Positions 1 to 12,364 of a DNA stretch of 64,000 nucleotides are shown here, in pieces; positions within the stretch are counted from its first letter, which is position 1, and each line of letters opens with the position of its first letter. The notes below the pieces were generated by a model. It was not told the DNA's origin and made no database searches. It worked only from the letters and a program-made list of their open reading frames with translations. The DNA is from Pseudeuparius sepicola. Taxonomy: Eukaryota > Arthropoda > Insecta > Coleoptera > Anthribidae. The stretch is taken from NCBI GenBank assembly GCA_963920635.1, contig OY987299.1, positions 70,414,692 through 70,478,691 of the forward strand, given 5' to 3'. Made by a program: the position numbers and the translations under genes.

Positions 1-1320
1 ATAATTAGGACCCCCTGTATACAATTTTATTTACATGGGTATGATCTTGCGCCAAAGATACTTAAGAATTATTGATAAAAGGCATTTTCAATATATGGTT
101 TCCTTGGTATTACTTATTTCCCAAAGTCCTCTAGATATAGCTTAATTTGAACTAAGAAAATATTACTTATTTTATAGAGACTTAGGTACCATTACAATAT
201 ATATTTTTCAACTTGTCTAAATCAATTTCATCGAAATTACAACCTGAAATAGGCTCCAATGGTTTCTTCGGAGATAAATTTTCTAAAGGTATTTTCTATT
301 AAAAGAATTAGACGTTAGGTATGTTGTTTTCCCAATTGTTCTAAAAATTTTAGCTTCAGTTTTCGTAAAACTTTTTTCTCTAATGATTTTTTCATTAATA
401 TATTCTGAGTAAACTAAGAGAAAATAGGACTAGATTTATTGTTGTCATTTTTCTTAAAAAAAAAAACTAGCGGCCCTTCTCAGCTTCCCACGGGCAAACA
501 TTTGTAAACTTTTTACATCTTGGGTTACATTATTGGAGTTTTCGTAGGGATGCCTAATTTAACTCGATTAACAATATAGCCTATGTTACTCAGTGGTAAT
601 CTAGCATTCTACTAGTGAAAGAATTTTTAATATCGGTCTTGTAGTTATTGAGTTTATTCATTACAAACAAAAATACAAATATTTTCTCTTTATAGTATTA
701 GTACAAATAAAACAATTTTTGTGTGTTCTATTCGATTGGGCAATACAAATTTTGTATTTCTCAAATTCCTTTAAACAGAGGTAAACTGAAAGCTACAGAA
801 TACTAATACTCTGATTCAAAGCCAGTTATATTGAGTTTTTAAAATTTATAAATTGTTCATATTTATTTACCTCCGGAAAAGGCCGTTGCTGATGCAACAC
901 AAAAGAGCAAAAGCACTATTAGAAATATCTACTAAAAACTTTTATCATATATCATAACCAGTAACCAGAATTTAAAGTTGGAGTGGAGGCTAATTATTTA
1001 AAAAAATCGTTCGGTAATATTTACGGCAAAACTATTGTTTCAAAATGAATTTTATTTAGAAATAAATACTACGCGGCAGATCTTTTGGGGGGGGGCTAAA
1101 GCCCCAAGCCCTCCCCCCTGGTCCACTGATCATAACGCACAAAAATCACCAGTCACCTTCATGACCGCACTTCCCGAGTTTATTGCCTAGCCGCGTGCCG
1201 TTCTTTAGAACATCAGAAGCGATAGGAAGATAAAATAGAAATAAACCTAAAATCAACGCGATGCGACCGTTATTCTTGCAGTGTTGTCAAATTTCGGATG
1301 CCTCTTAATCTAACGTGTAA
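1..1320. other. AT-rich stretch without recognised feature
   Basis: I see no coding region, terminal repeat pair or RNA gene here. The only compositional break is a GC-rich patch around 1085-1125, with a run of nine G followed by a C-rich complement. It resembles the G-run ends of the hAT-type elements further right, but I found no partner end or target duplication. Confidence 0.5.
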
Positions 1321-1337
1321 GAACTAATATACACCAG

Positions 1338-1339
<2 letters not shown>

Positions 1340-1399
<60 letters not shown>
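1340..1399. repeat. (TA)n microsatellite
   Basis: About 30 uninterrupted TA dinucleotides. It directly abuts the motif cluster that follows. A second (TA)n tract abuts the mirror-image cluster near 11000, so the tract may mark a preferred TA-rich insertion target. Confidence 0.95.
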
Positions 1400-1406
<7 letters not shown>

Positions 1407-1690
1407 GAGCATCACTGGGCGTCCAGTCTAAAAACGTTCTCACGCGGCGTCCGGCCATATACGCCCTGTATTTCGAGAATTTATTTAAGAGTCCACGTGG
1501 CACATAATTTATTTGTAGGTTCACTGAGCGTCCAACATAAAAAAATTAAAACCATTGCATATTATATCCGCTTCACAACGATTAAAGAAGTTTTTTTAAA
1601 CGCCATGTATTTTCAGAAACCATTGTAGGGTTCATGTGGCGCTCAATATTTTAATGCAATGTTTCAGATCCTCTAAGCGCCAGAGAATTA
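1395..1690 (+). repeat. Left cluster of TCACYSRGCGTCC-type subterminal motifs
   Basis: Degenerate copies of a motif close to TCACYGRGCGTCC occur near 1412, 1440, 1492, 1521, 1633 and 1672. The reverse complement of 10860-10992 aligns with this block: both read TA-tract, then GCATCACYGRGCGTCC, then CACSCGGCGTCCG followed by ATATACG, and both carry GGTTCACTNRGCGT. I infer the two ends of one large element, or two inverted relatives. The element class is unknown. Confidence 0.55.
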
Positions 1691-1904
1691 AGTAGAGGCT
1701 ATCGTTATAACCTTAGACGAATATTCTGGATGAGATATTGATAATTTGGATTTAAATTTAAATGTAGATCATTGAGAGTAGTTATAAATAAAATACTTAC
1801 TTTAAAAATTAGAATAAGGATGTAAGATTAGTGAGTGTGAAACATACAAGAAAAAGCGGTAAAGGGCAAGCACTCAAAAACAACAAAAAAGTAGTAATCA
1901 TATA

Positions 1905-2707
1905 CAGGATGATTTTTTTAGGTCTACCACCGAGATTTTCCCGCTCATTTTGCGGCCTACAAAAAAAAACGTAAGAAACAAAAATGTGGCAATTTTGGAC
2001 AGCTAAGTGGTGCTGCAAAACAAATCGGCATCCATGGCCAACTTGTCGCGCATTATTAAAAAAACCTCAAATTGAAGAAAACTATTAATGGCCGTGGAAT
2101 GTTTATTTTAAGAGACAGAGGAAAACTTTTATATTGAAAATTGATGGCACTGAGAAGCTTTATCCTCCCAGGTGCTCAGATAGTTTCAGAAAATTACACA
2201 GGGTCTTCGGCTCTCTTGAGACCATGAAAATTTTTGTCGATTTTAGGTTTTTTTAGGACACCGCGAAAAGTTGGGTATGGAGGCCCATTCCTTTTTTAAT
2301 GTCGCCTCGCTGACTAAAATTTCCATATTTTCTGAGCGGCCCAAAATAAGCGAGAAAATCGCTTAACAAGAAATAAAGAAAAAAAATTTATAGCCTCAAG
2401 AGAGCCGAAGACCCTGTGTAATTTTCTGAAACTATCTGAGTACCCTTTTGCATAAAGCTTCTTAGTGCCATCAATTTTCAATATAAAAGTTTTTCTCTGT
2501 CTCTTAAAATAAACATTCCACGGCCATTAATAGTTTTGCTCAATTTGAGGTTTTTTAATATTGCGCGACAAGTTGGCCATGTATGCCGATTTCTTTTGCA
2601 GCACCACTTAGCTGTCCAAAATTGCCACATTTTTGTTTCTTATGTTTTTTTGTAGGCCGCAAAATGAGCGAGAAAATCGCGGTGGTAGACCTAAAAAAAT
2701 CATCCTG
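1905..2707. mobile_element. Foldback (long inverted repeat) element, TATA duplication
   Basis: The ends read CAGGATGATTT and AAATCATCCTG. TATA flanks both sides (1901-1904 and 2708-2711). The arms are about 310 bp, are inverted copies of each other and enclose a loop of about 170 bp near 2220-2390. No coding capacity is visible. A diverged relative with the same arm sequence around the phrase AGAGCCGAAGACCCTGTGT lies at 46375-46930. Confidence 0.85.
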
Positions 2708-3397
2708 TATACGTGTTTCATGCTATATGGCAATCAGCTCGGTGTAACGTATGAGAGATATGCAGATATGTAGATTTCCACGTACGTCACTTTAGCAGCC
2801 TTCGTGGCGACGTTAGTACAAGCAGGCGCGGTTATATCCATACCTGTGTATGTATTCCTTTAGGCGGTTTTAGGTAGGTACCTACTATAACAATAGAAAT
2901 TCAATAAGGCAATCAGGCAATATCACAAAAAAAATAAAAATCAAAAAAATATATTTTAAATAAAAATTATGCAAACAAATTTTTTTCATGTATGTTGGTT
3001 ATACAGGGTGTTCCGCATAAGAACCGACAAGGAGCAGGAGCATACAGAGGAGCCCAAAATAAGGTGATTTAAGGCAACTTACCTCTATACTGAGTTCAAG
3101 TTGTGCCCTTGAAAAGTTATAGGCCTTGAAAGTGGGCTTTGAAATTTCGAAAAAATCAATATCTCAGTTATTTTTGAACTCGGAAAACCCAAATTTGGTA
3201 CACGTTGTTTATGTACCAAGAGCATTAATCGACAGAAAACATAGTTCAATTGTATAATGGGTTGATACAGAGTGATGCACCTTAAAAATGTGACAACTTT
3301 TTTGTCCGTTGGTAGACTTACAAAATTGTTACCTTGAAGAATTTAATTCTGAAACTTTTTTACGGTTGTTATTTTTCAAAAAACTTTATCGCTTTCG

Positions 3398-3790
3398 CTA
3401 AAAACGCGAATAACTGAAACACGTATTGCAGATGTGATATTTAAAATCTTTGAAAATTCGAAGGTTGGCTATGAAATTAAACGTCAAACTTGACTATAAG
3501 GAAAAATGTCATTTAATTTTAGTAATTGTATTAGTAATTTTCGACGAAGAATAATTTTATGCCTCAGAGAAAACGGCGATCATTTTCAACCATTTCTCTA
3601 ATAACTCTTATTCAGTGCAAATTATTGTTATTCCTGTTGTTTAGATTCTTTCTCCATTAAACGGTTGTTATTCAAGTTTGACGTTTAATTTCATAGCCAA
3701 ATTTTGAATTTTCAAAAATTTTAAATATCAGATCTGCAATACGTGTTTTCAGTTATTCGCGTTTTTGGCGAAAGCGATAAAGTTTTTCGA
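3398..3790. repeat. Imperfect palindrome of about 390 bp
   Basis: The block from ACGCGAATAACTGAAACACG to about 3500 is inverted at about 3670-3790. The centre near 3590 is unrelated sequence. It is non-coding and probably a small foldback element inside the larger TIR element. Confidence 0.75.
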
Positions 3791-4571
3791 AAAATAACAA
3801 GAGTTTTTCTCCTAAAAAATTAAAACGCACAAAAATCAAAGTTGACCTAGGCTGTTGGAATTTTTCACACCTATCGAGTTTTTCATTGTGAGTTTTCTTA
3901 ATAACATTTTGTTGTAAAACTACACAAAATGCACTTTTCTAAAAAAGTGGGAAAAATCCCAAAAAATCAAAGCAGGTCTAGATTTACTCAGTTTTGCATT
4001 CTGAACACGTTTTCTTTATAACATTTTGCCGTAAAACCTACAAAAATGGCACTTTACTGATGTGGAAAATTAGTTTCTTCATAATTTCCAAGGTGATTTT
4101 TCGAAAGTATATGTCACAAATTAGTTTCAAACCAAGCAGCGCTGATCCCAGAACCTCAAGTTTCAACTCGAATTTTTTTTGTTATTTTCACCTTATGTGA
4201 ACTCGATTCGTGGACACTGTAGGTTACATAATATTAGAATAATATTTTGTATTTATTTATTATTTATTATTATTTTAAAAATCTATGCATATATAAAAAA
4301 TTGGATATGTTTCGCATTCCTTACTTTAACAGATACTCGTATAATGTGATTAAATGGATTCATTAATAGACAGAGAGTTCCATATTCAAAAACTAGTTTT
4401 TTAATATCCAGAAAAATCGCTGCACGATGGTTTTTGAGTTGGGATACCGCAAAAGTCTGATCAAGTCAAATATTTGCGTTGCTCTACAGGGTGCTACTGG
4501 ACTAGGTCTAAAAATTGAACCACGTATTGTTTGGTGCATTTTAGGACTTTCAATAAAAAAATTGCCATATA

Positions 4572-5270
4572 CAGTGTGTCCCAGTTTGATATTGGACATC
4601 TCAGAAATATGAGGGGTAGTACCAAGGGAGAGTATCTCATAGGCGGTGGTATTTGGATGGGGTAATTATTTCATGGCCTGCTATGATTTTTTAAAATAGC
4701 AAATTTTCAAAAAACCAGATTAGGGTTTTTTTACGACAAAATGTTATTAAGAAAACTTGTTCAAAATGGAAAACTGAGTGGATTCACAAAATTTCAAAAG
4801 ACTACTTTGATTTTTAGATTTATCTCCCACTTTTTTCTTAGAAAAGTGTCCTTTCTAGAGCTTTCACTTCAAAATTTTATTTTTTCGCGATGATCAAGTT
4901 TCCTTAATAATATTTTGACGTGAAAGCTCCAGAAAGGACACATTTCTAAGAAAAAAATGGGAGAAAATGGCGAAAAAGCTAAAAATCAAAGTAGACCTAG
5001 ACTTTTGAAATTTAGAGTTCTACTCAGTTTTTCATTCTGAACAAGTTTTCTTAATAACATTTTGTCATAAAAAAATCCCTAATAGGGTTTCTTGAAAATT
5101 AGCTATTTTAAAAAATCATAGCAGGCCATGTAATAATTACCACATCCAAATACCACTCCCTATGATATAGGTACTCTCTCTTGGGACTACCAATAAAAAA
5201 CTAGAGACCATTTGGTTTCCTTGTCCTTCATATAGTTCTGAGGTGTCCAGTATCAAATTGGGACACACTG
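4572..5270. mobile_element. TIR element with CAGTGTGTCCCA ends
   Basis: The inverted ends CAGTGTGTCCCAGTTTGATA and its mirror (TATCAAATTGGGACACACTG) lie next to TA on both sides. The arms are over 150 bp. A partial extra copy of the right arm lies at 5860-6030, inside the neighbouring hAT element. The TA duplication and the end sequence fit a mariner/Tc1-type MITE. No protein is encoded. Confidence 0.75.
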
Positions 5271-5292
5271 TATTATATTCTACATATTTACT

Positions 5293-7192
5293 CAGTGGCG
5301 TAGCTAGGTGGGGGCAGGGGGCGATTCCCCCCTCCCGCCCTCTCAGCCTGAGCGCCCCTCGGTCTGCCATCTGCGCTGATTTGGCCCGCTCCCGGCAGTC
5401 CCCAGGACAACGTTTTTTATACCAGGCTTTTAAAATATGAAATAATCCTAGCTCCATAAAGATTCGTACTGAAAGGTAGAAGAGCCACGTAGCAATTTTT
5501 TTTAATTTTGATTGATTTTTCTCAAAGTTTTGACTTTTTTCTCCGAATTTTAAAATTCAGACTTTTGCTCTGAATTTTAAAATTCAGAATTTTTTCTTGG
5601 AATTTTAAAATTCCTTTTTTTCTCAAAATTTTGACTTTAGTCTCAATATTTAAGATTATTCTCAAAATTTTGACTTCTTCTCTGAATTTTAAAAGTCAGA
5701 CTTTTTCTCTGAATTTTAAAATTCAGACTTTTTTTTAAATAAATCTAAAAATCAAAGTAGGCCTAGCCTTTTAAAATTTTGCGTGTCTACTTTAGTTTTT
5801 TATTCTGAACAAGTTTTCTTAATAACATTTTGTCGTAGAAAAACTCTAATGGGGTTTCTTGAAAATTTGCTATTTTAAAAAATCATAGCAGGCAATGAAA
5901 TAATTACCCCATCCAAATACCACCACCTATGTGATACTCTCCCTTGGTACTACCAATAAAAAATAGAGACCATTTGTTTTCTTTGCCCTTCATATATTTC
6001 TGAGGTGTCCAGTATCAAATTGGGACACACTGTATAAGGTGTAAATAACAAAAAAAAATCTAGTTGAAATTTGAGCTTCTGGGATCAGCCCTGATTGGTT
6101 TGAAACTAATTTGTGACATAATTTTACTTTTGAAAAATCACGCATGCCTTGGATGAAAAAACTAATTTTCTACATCAGCAAAATGTCCTTTTTGTAGGTT
6201 TTACAACAAAATGTTATTAAGGAAACTTGTTCAGAATAAAAAACTGAGTACGTTTGCGAAATTTCGAAAGTCTATGCCTTTTTTGATTTTTTGTCATTTT
6301 CCCACTTTTTTAGAAAAGTGCACTTTGTGTAGCTTTCACATCAAAATGTTATAAAGAAAACTTGTTCACAATGAAAAACTGGAGAGATGTGAAAAAATTT
6401 AAAAACCTAGACCTACTTTCATTTTTGTGCGTTTTAATTTTTTAGCAGAAAAAATCAAAGTCGACCTAGGCTTTTGAATTTTTTCACACCTATGCAGTTT
6501 CTTAGTAACATTTTGATGTTGCCAAAAAATACCAAAAAATCGAAGTAGCCTAGACTTTCGAAATTTCGAAAACCTACCTACTCAGTTTTTCATTCTGAAC
6601 AAGTTTCCTTAATAACATTTTGTTGTAAAACCTACAAAGAGGGCATTTTACTGATCTGATTAGTTTTTTAATAATTTCCAAGGCATACGGGATTTTTGGA
6701 AAAGTAAAATTATGTCACAAATTAGTTTTAACCCAAGCAGGGCAGGGGTGATCCCCAGAAGCTCAAATTTCAACTCTTTTTTTTTTGATATTTACACCTT
6801 ATGTGAACTCGATCCGTAGACACACTGTATGACAGATGTGTTACTTTTATTTTAAACCAAAGAACAGCATATTTTTTGTATAGGCATTATTTTTTAATAA
6901 ATAATATACAGTGCTATTCATAAAGTTTGCACCAAATAGGAAAAAATTTGTATTATTCAATTTTTTTGAAAACATGATTTCGGGATATATTGGAGTATAT
7001 TGCGCCTAAAGAGAGTCGTGACGACACAGCCCATGCCATTTGGTGCAAAGTTTATGAATAGCATTGTATTTTCTGTGGATTTTTATAATTTTTGTTTACC
7101 TATTTCAATCAGACTAAGCACAGTAGACAAAAAAGCTTTCGGAAAATTTCGCCCACCTCCCCCCCCGCCCTTAAATGCTGGCTACGCCACTG
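5293..7192. mobile_element. hAT-type non-autonomous element with perfect 8-bp duplication
   Basis: The ends are CAGTGGCGTAGCTAG and CTGGCTACGCCACTG, inverted with one mismatch. The flanking octamer TATTTACT is perfect on both sides (5285-5292 and 7193-7200). Eight-base duplications with CAG-type ends are the mark of hAT transposons. Subterminal GC-rich stretches lie at 5310-5420 and 7150-7175. The interior holds repeat units shared with 4059-6840 and a small MITE, but no transposase, so the element must have moved in trans. Confidence 0.9.
6909..7066. mobile_element. Small MITE, TA duplication
   Basis: A 158-bp element whose ends are inverted copies over about 29 bp (CAGTGCTATTCATAAAGTTT and its mirror), with TA on each side. 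It is nested inside the hAT element. Its ends resemble those of the element at 17918-18834, suggesting one mariner-like family. Confidence 0.8.
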
Positions 7193-7511
7193 TATTTACT
7201 TAAAATCTCAGGTTTTAATTTTTTTCTCTGCATTAATGTTGCAGTAAACTATGTTGAGAGATTTTATATTTCGTGCAAAATCCAAGTGGAACGCTAAAAC
7301 TTTACTACAGATAAAAAAGTGGGGGTTAAGGTTAGGGCAAATTGGACTTTTTTTATTAAACAACCTTCCCAAAATACTCCAAGCACTACGCAGTTCCATT
7401 TTTTAAACATATTTACGGAACACCCTGTAAAACTAGCAGTCAACAAGTTATTGTTTGTTATTTATGCTTGAAACATTTATCATGGTTCTTCACTGCAAAC
7501 ATAAATTTGTA

Positions 7512-9895
7512 CAGGGTGTCCCAAAAACATATCGACAAACTTTAAGGGATGGAAAGGGGACATGGAAACAAACCTTTTTTGTTTAATTAACACGCAAATT
7601 GTTTTCGTGGGTTATATTCATTTCAGTGATAAATAATTAATTTCATTTCACAAAAAATGTTCATGAGGACTTTATTTCATTGATAAATAAAAATAAATGA
7701 TGGTGCAGTTTTTTATAATTAAGCATACGTTACAATTTGCTGTACCATAAGCAACGTGGATATCAGTAAGTTCTTCAAATAATAAATTATCTACCATTTT
7801 CAATACAAATTTTGAATTAAGAATCAATAGAATCAATGTTTTGATGCTAACTAAATAAGTCATAATACTACGTTCTTAAAATTGACAGCTTTAGAATGTT
7901 TATTGTGATAATTTTTTTCTCTGAGCAAAAAGCGTAGTTGAAACAAAAAATGTTGAACGAAATACACTGGTGTCCAACTAAATCGATAATTAATTTAGTT
8001 ATAATATGGGTAAGATCTAAAACATGTTATTGTTCTATAAATGACAAAGAGTGAAAAAAATTTAGAACAGTATCAAAACCATTGGAAAAGGAAGAAAATA
8101 TAGCAAAAATAACAGAAAAATAATTTAAGGGCGATTTGAGGTACGGGGGTTGCAGGGGGTGATTTTTTAAGGGTAAAAACGGTTTTTCACGATTTCCGGC
8201 AAAACTGCAACTCCTATCGAAAAAAGTTAATGGGCAAAGTTGTAGGAAATAAAAAGATCTACAACTTTTGTATTTGACTTTTTTCACGTAACCTCAAAAT
8301 ATCCGCGAAAAATTGTAATAACCGATTTTTTGGTTTTTAATTTTTATCTCTCACAAAAAAAAAATTCCATGTCTTTAAAAAAATTAAGTTGAAGATGGTT
8401 TCTCAAAAAACGAAATGTTGTAGAACAAATCTAAAAACGCCATCTTAAAGCCCGTTAAAAAGTGACATAATAAAGTGTTTTTCTTTTTTCCTATCCTAAC
8501 TTCAGAAAAAAATAAAATGGAAAATGCAAAATTTCACTTTTTTCAAAATAACTCAAAAACGAAAAGAGATATTAGAAATCTGTTTTGTCATTTTATTGAC
8601 CTCAAAATTGCGCAACTTTTCCCCATTTAACCGTTGTTCTATCTCTCCGTTTGCAAGATCCCCATTCTTATCCGGGATACATTGTATATCGATTTGCAAT
8701 TTCTTGGTTTATCAATATAACATGAAATCTTAAATTTTTCAAGTACCTAATTAAAGTGTAAATTTCAATAAATAGCGCAAAATTTTAAACAATGATTAAA
8801 AAAAATTTTCGAAATCGATTTTTTTCGTTTTTTGCATTTTCTGAGAAAATGTTCCATAGTGATGTATATTTTTCTACACCATCAGAAAGTAGAGGTTTCA
8901 GCGAACAAAAAGCGTACCGACTTTTTTTAAAAAGCAGGTTTTTTACGTGGGCATTTTCGATTGAAAATGAGGTTACTTTTTCGGTTTAAAATAAAAAAAA
9001 GGGTAAAAATAAATATTTTGATTAGAAAAAATTACAGCGTATTCGGGACATAAGAAGGTAAGTTTCCACTAAATTTTTTGGAATTTTTTTTTGTGGGAGA
9101 TAAAAATTAAAAACCAAAAAATCGGTTATTACAATTTTTCGCGGATATTTTGAGATTACGTAAAAAAAGTGTAAATACAAAAGTTGTAGATCTTTTTATT
9201 GCCTACAACTTTGCCATTTAACTTTTTTCGATAAGAGTTGCAGTTTTGCCGGAAAACGTGATAAACCTACAACCCCCGCACCTCAAATCGCCCTTAATTT
9301 TTTTTCTGTTATTTTTGCTATATTTTCTTTCTTTTCCAATAGGTGTCATTCTGTTCTAGATTTTTTTGTTCTCAAAAATTATCTACCCTGGCTTATCATA
9401 TTTGTTAAGTTTTTCGTTTAATAAAAATATAAGTTTTCTAAAATTCTGACACTAGCCTGGTTTCCACGATTGGAAGAAGGAAACGTAATCGTATTTATTT
9501 TTGATAAACGCTGTTTCATCATTCCAATTTAAAAACAAAAAAAGTACGCTGTAAGACTATTTGTGGTCATCATAACGCGCCATGCTGCAACAGTACTGTT
9601 GTACAGGAGAGGAAGACGTCCAGATCGAGCAGGGTGAGGTATATCTCAAGAAATGCTTCCATTCCAGGCAAGAAAACCAACCAGCAATATTGCGTAAGTG
9701 GTAATTTTTTAATGTTACTGTTTCTGCAATTTTATTGTTTATTCCTCATCGCTTTGTCTGGTTCATTTCTCATATAAGTACTCAACTTTGAGCTTACAGT
9801 TTACAAAGTAAATCACAACAAAAGCTATCGTTAGGCAACAGGTTTATTAAAAAAAAATAGCTTTCATTATTCATCATTATTTTTGAGACATCCTG
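7512..9895. mobile_element. TIR element with CAGGGTGTCCC ends and internal palindrome
   Basis: The left end CAGGGTGTCCCAAAAACAT and the right end, which reads inward as CAGGATGTCTCAAAAATAAT, are inverted; TA flanks each. Inside, 8040-8360 and 9075-9362 form inverted arms of about 300 bp containing the phrases GGGCGATTTGAGG and CGCGGATATTTTGAG. This is probably a foldback element nested in the first. No coding sequence was recognised. Confidence 0.7.
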
Positions 9896-10640
9896 TAGAT
9901 CAATGTTGCCTCATTTAAATGTAATACATTTTTTTATACAGCACGCCAATAAGCATTCATGAAGTAAAGGAGACAAACAAATTTTGACAATTTAACAGTG
10001 TGGATGAAATATACTTAGAAATGAATGTTTTTATAATATCGCCAATAATGTGGGTTGGTTAATTATATCTAAAAAAATAAGGAAAAATAATAAAAAAAAT
10101 ATATTCCATTATTGCTTGAAAACATTACACTATGTAACACAAATGAAACATCCATTGAATTTTTTAATTTGTTTTTGGCCAACAAACTGGTTAAAAGACA
10201 ACTTTTTCAAGTTGCCTGGAAAATTAATAAATTTTTAACAGTAACTGAACGAAACTTTGAACGTGTAACTCAAAAAATAACTTCAACAAATTTGTTTTCT
10301 GAGGTTTCGGAGAATAAATCTTCCCCCTTTCTCAAAGATCATGTTAGGTCAAAGTGAAATGACAGATTAATAAATTTCGGGTTAAAATGTCATGACAAAA
10401 GAAACAACAGCCTTCCCACCTGTCTGATATTGTACCCTGTGTTCTATCTTATTATCTATACTAACTTCTCTTTTAATAAGTGGCAATTATATTTTACCGA
10501 ATTCCACTCAACATTCAGCAACACAATTGTCCGAAGTTGCATGAATTTGCTATCAAATTACAAATCACGTGGCCACATCGCAGTCACATTGGAAATTGAG
10601 AAATGGAATGTGAAAAAAAAATACGGTGCCGAATGAACAC
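9896..10640. other. Stretch without confident feature
   Basis: An open frame at 10112-10357 has a stretch faintly like piggyBac N-terminal regions, but no catalytic residues and no flanking ends were seen. I do not call a gene. The rest is AT-rich and featureless by eye. Confidence 0.4.
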
Positions 10641-10649
10641 CTGCTGTTA

Positions 10650-10992
10650 TTCTACGTAATATAATACGCTCGTTAGGCCGCTACTACGATTATTTTATAC
10701 AGCGCCAGGAGGATCTAAGCCGTGATTTTTATATTCACCGTGTATATAGGAGAATTTTAAAGCGCCGCATAGCGGTCAAGTCCTGAACTGTGGTTTATAC
10801 ATTTTTTCAATTTCGGCGTCAATCAGCGTCCTCCCAAATTTATGTGCAAACGATATAAAACCTTGAAGAGAAGTAGATTAGTAGATTTTCAGGTGTTGGT
10901 CACCCGGCGCCCGTATATCGGACGCCGGGTGACGTCGAACGCCGAGTGAACCTAAGATTTTTCATTGCGGACGCTCGGTGATGCCATAAAGA
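10650..10992 (-). repeat. Right cluster of TCACYSRGCGTCC-type subterminal motifs
   Basis: Mirror partner of 1395-1690. It contains GGACGCTCGGTGATG next to the (TA)n tract, then the hairpin GTCACCCGGCGCCC / GGACGCCGGGTGAC near 10899-10932, AACGCCGAGTGAACC, and further GCGCC and GGCGTC copies to about 10660. No open reading frame is present. Confidence 0.55.
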
Positions 10993-10993
10993 A

Positions 10994-11015
10994 ATATATA
11001 TATATATATATATAT
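10994..11015. repeat. (TA)n microsatellite
   Basis: About 11 TA units lying between two different motif clusters: the TCACYSRGCGTCC type to the left and the GGGTCTGAGAACGT type to the right. Confidence 0.9.
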
Positions 11016-11018
11016 TGA

Positions 11019-11065
11019 TTCAACAAACAAAGTCAGACCCGATACGTTCTACAGGCAACCTCAGA
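11019..11065 (-). repeat. GGGTCTGA-type motif cluster, end of a second unit
   Basis: Read on the minus strand, the block carries GTGGGTCTGAGG, TAGAACGTATCGGGTCTGAC and TTTGTTTG. It matches 17608-17655 in inverted orientation (GTAGAACGTATCCGGGTCTG). It probably marks one end of a unit whose other end is at 17600-17910. Confidence 0.5.
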
Positions 11066-12108
11066 CCCACTAGATCCAAAGGTATGTATATTTTGCAAAA
11101 AAATACATTACCAAACTATAACTTTTCGAGCAACTTTAGAGGGGTAGGAATATACGAAAAAAAATTTTTATGATGGTTAACAGTCGTTGTCAACCCCGAC
11201 ATATAGAACCTCAAAGTGGAGCCCGTTTGTATAATTTTTGCTATGTCTTACAGCATTGTGAATACCAGCAATGTTGCCAGCTCAACGGGACTGAGAAGGC
11301 TTTCGAATGTACCATTTGCTTATACGATATAATATTTATCTCATACTGGAGCATTTTTAGTTCTTACAGTTTTAGCGTTCAGATATTTTTAATTGAGGTA
11401 AATTTAATAGACATACAAATACAGATTAAAAGAGCTCCCACCTCTCAGAAGGGAGCTTCATCCCCTTTTGCTTCAAAAACCACCCACTTATGTGACCTGG
11501 AGCCCGTTTTCTGATTTTTCTCAAAAACTGTTACTCTGACGAGGAAAACGAATAGGAACCTAAAACAGTTGTTACGAAATTATACGTTTATACATGCTAT
11601 ACATTTTTTTCTTATATACAGCCCTATTCTCACAAATACTATGGTTTGAAAAATTATGTAGCTAAAGTTGGGCAAAAACGAGTAAAATAAAATAATTTCG
11701 AGTCAAAAATGGAATAATGAAAATACATAGATACAAATACAGGGTGCCCGATTTAGATGGAATAATGTACGTAACTTTTTAAATACACGTTGTATAAGAA
11801 AATGTTTCAGACAAGAGTTTTTCACTTGATCTATCTGCGTATTTTGATGATCTTGAATTTTTTGGTAGCTAGTAATTTCGTTGCTACGGCAACCAACTTT
11901 GTTTTTTAAATAGCACCATACATTTTTCTGTTCAAATTTGGAATCAGCTCCTTTTTGTGCATACGAACATCTAAAATTTCATTGGGGTTGCATAAGAAAA
12001 ATTTTGAGAAAAAGTAGAATTTCTGCAAGTACGCCAAAATTTAAATTCGAGAGCGTTGCCTAAAAAGTAGGCCATGCCTAATGAAAATTTTGACACTTAC
12101 GTATGTCA

Positions 12109-12240
12109 TTATGACAACCGCGTTATTGGTCCATTTATTATCAATGGTAATTTGACTGGCGAAATGTATTTGTATCTTTTGCAAAATGAGGTGATTCCTG
12201 CCCTTGGTATGCCAATCCAGGATATCTGGTTCTAGCAAGA
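12109..12240 (+). pseudogene. Mariner-like transposase fragment, left-arm copy
   Basis: The plus strand reads a peptide with IGPFIINGNLTGEMYLYLLQ, then NEVIPAL, then DIWF, a stop codon and QDEA. In mariner/Tc1-type transposases this corresponds to the stretch up to the second catalytic Asp (family form WFQQDGAPPH). The stop codon and loss of the rest make it dead. The match is by recognition of the family pattern, without a search. Confidence 0.65.
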
Positions 12241-12364
12241 TGAAGCACTGTGTTGTGCGCAGCTATTTAAACTAAGTCTTTGAAAATGAAAATTTTGACA
12301 TTTTTGCATGTAATGATAACTTACTGACGACAAGTAAATCATGTTAAGCTTGCAAAATTTGTTT

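Larger units (their letters stand above)
3004..7427. mobile_element. TIR element with CAGGGTGTTCCG ends, containing nested insertions
   Basis: The left end CAGGGTGTTCCGCATAA and right end GGAACACCCTG are inverted, and each is flanked by TA (3002-3003 and 7428-7429). The 4.4-kb length comes mostly from later insertions: a palindrome at 3398-3790, a TIR element at 4572-5270, and a hAT element at 5293-7192. A unit containing GAACAAGTTTTCTTAATAAC recurs in both orientations near 3890, 4000, 4750, 5045, 5815, 6210, 6360 and 6600. No transposase reading frame survives. Confidence 0.7.

Noticed and set aside
1324..1524. Open frame with a long Ile-Tyr run
   Set aside because: The frame is open only because (TA)n contains no stop in that phase; the rest is motif-cluster DNA.
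10112..10357. Possible piggyBac N-terminal fragment (ETSIEFFNLFLANKLV)
   Set aside because: The resemblance is short; no TTAA-flanked ends, catalytic Asp residues or further domain were seen.
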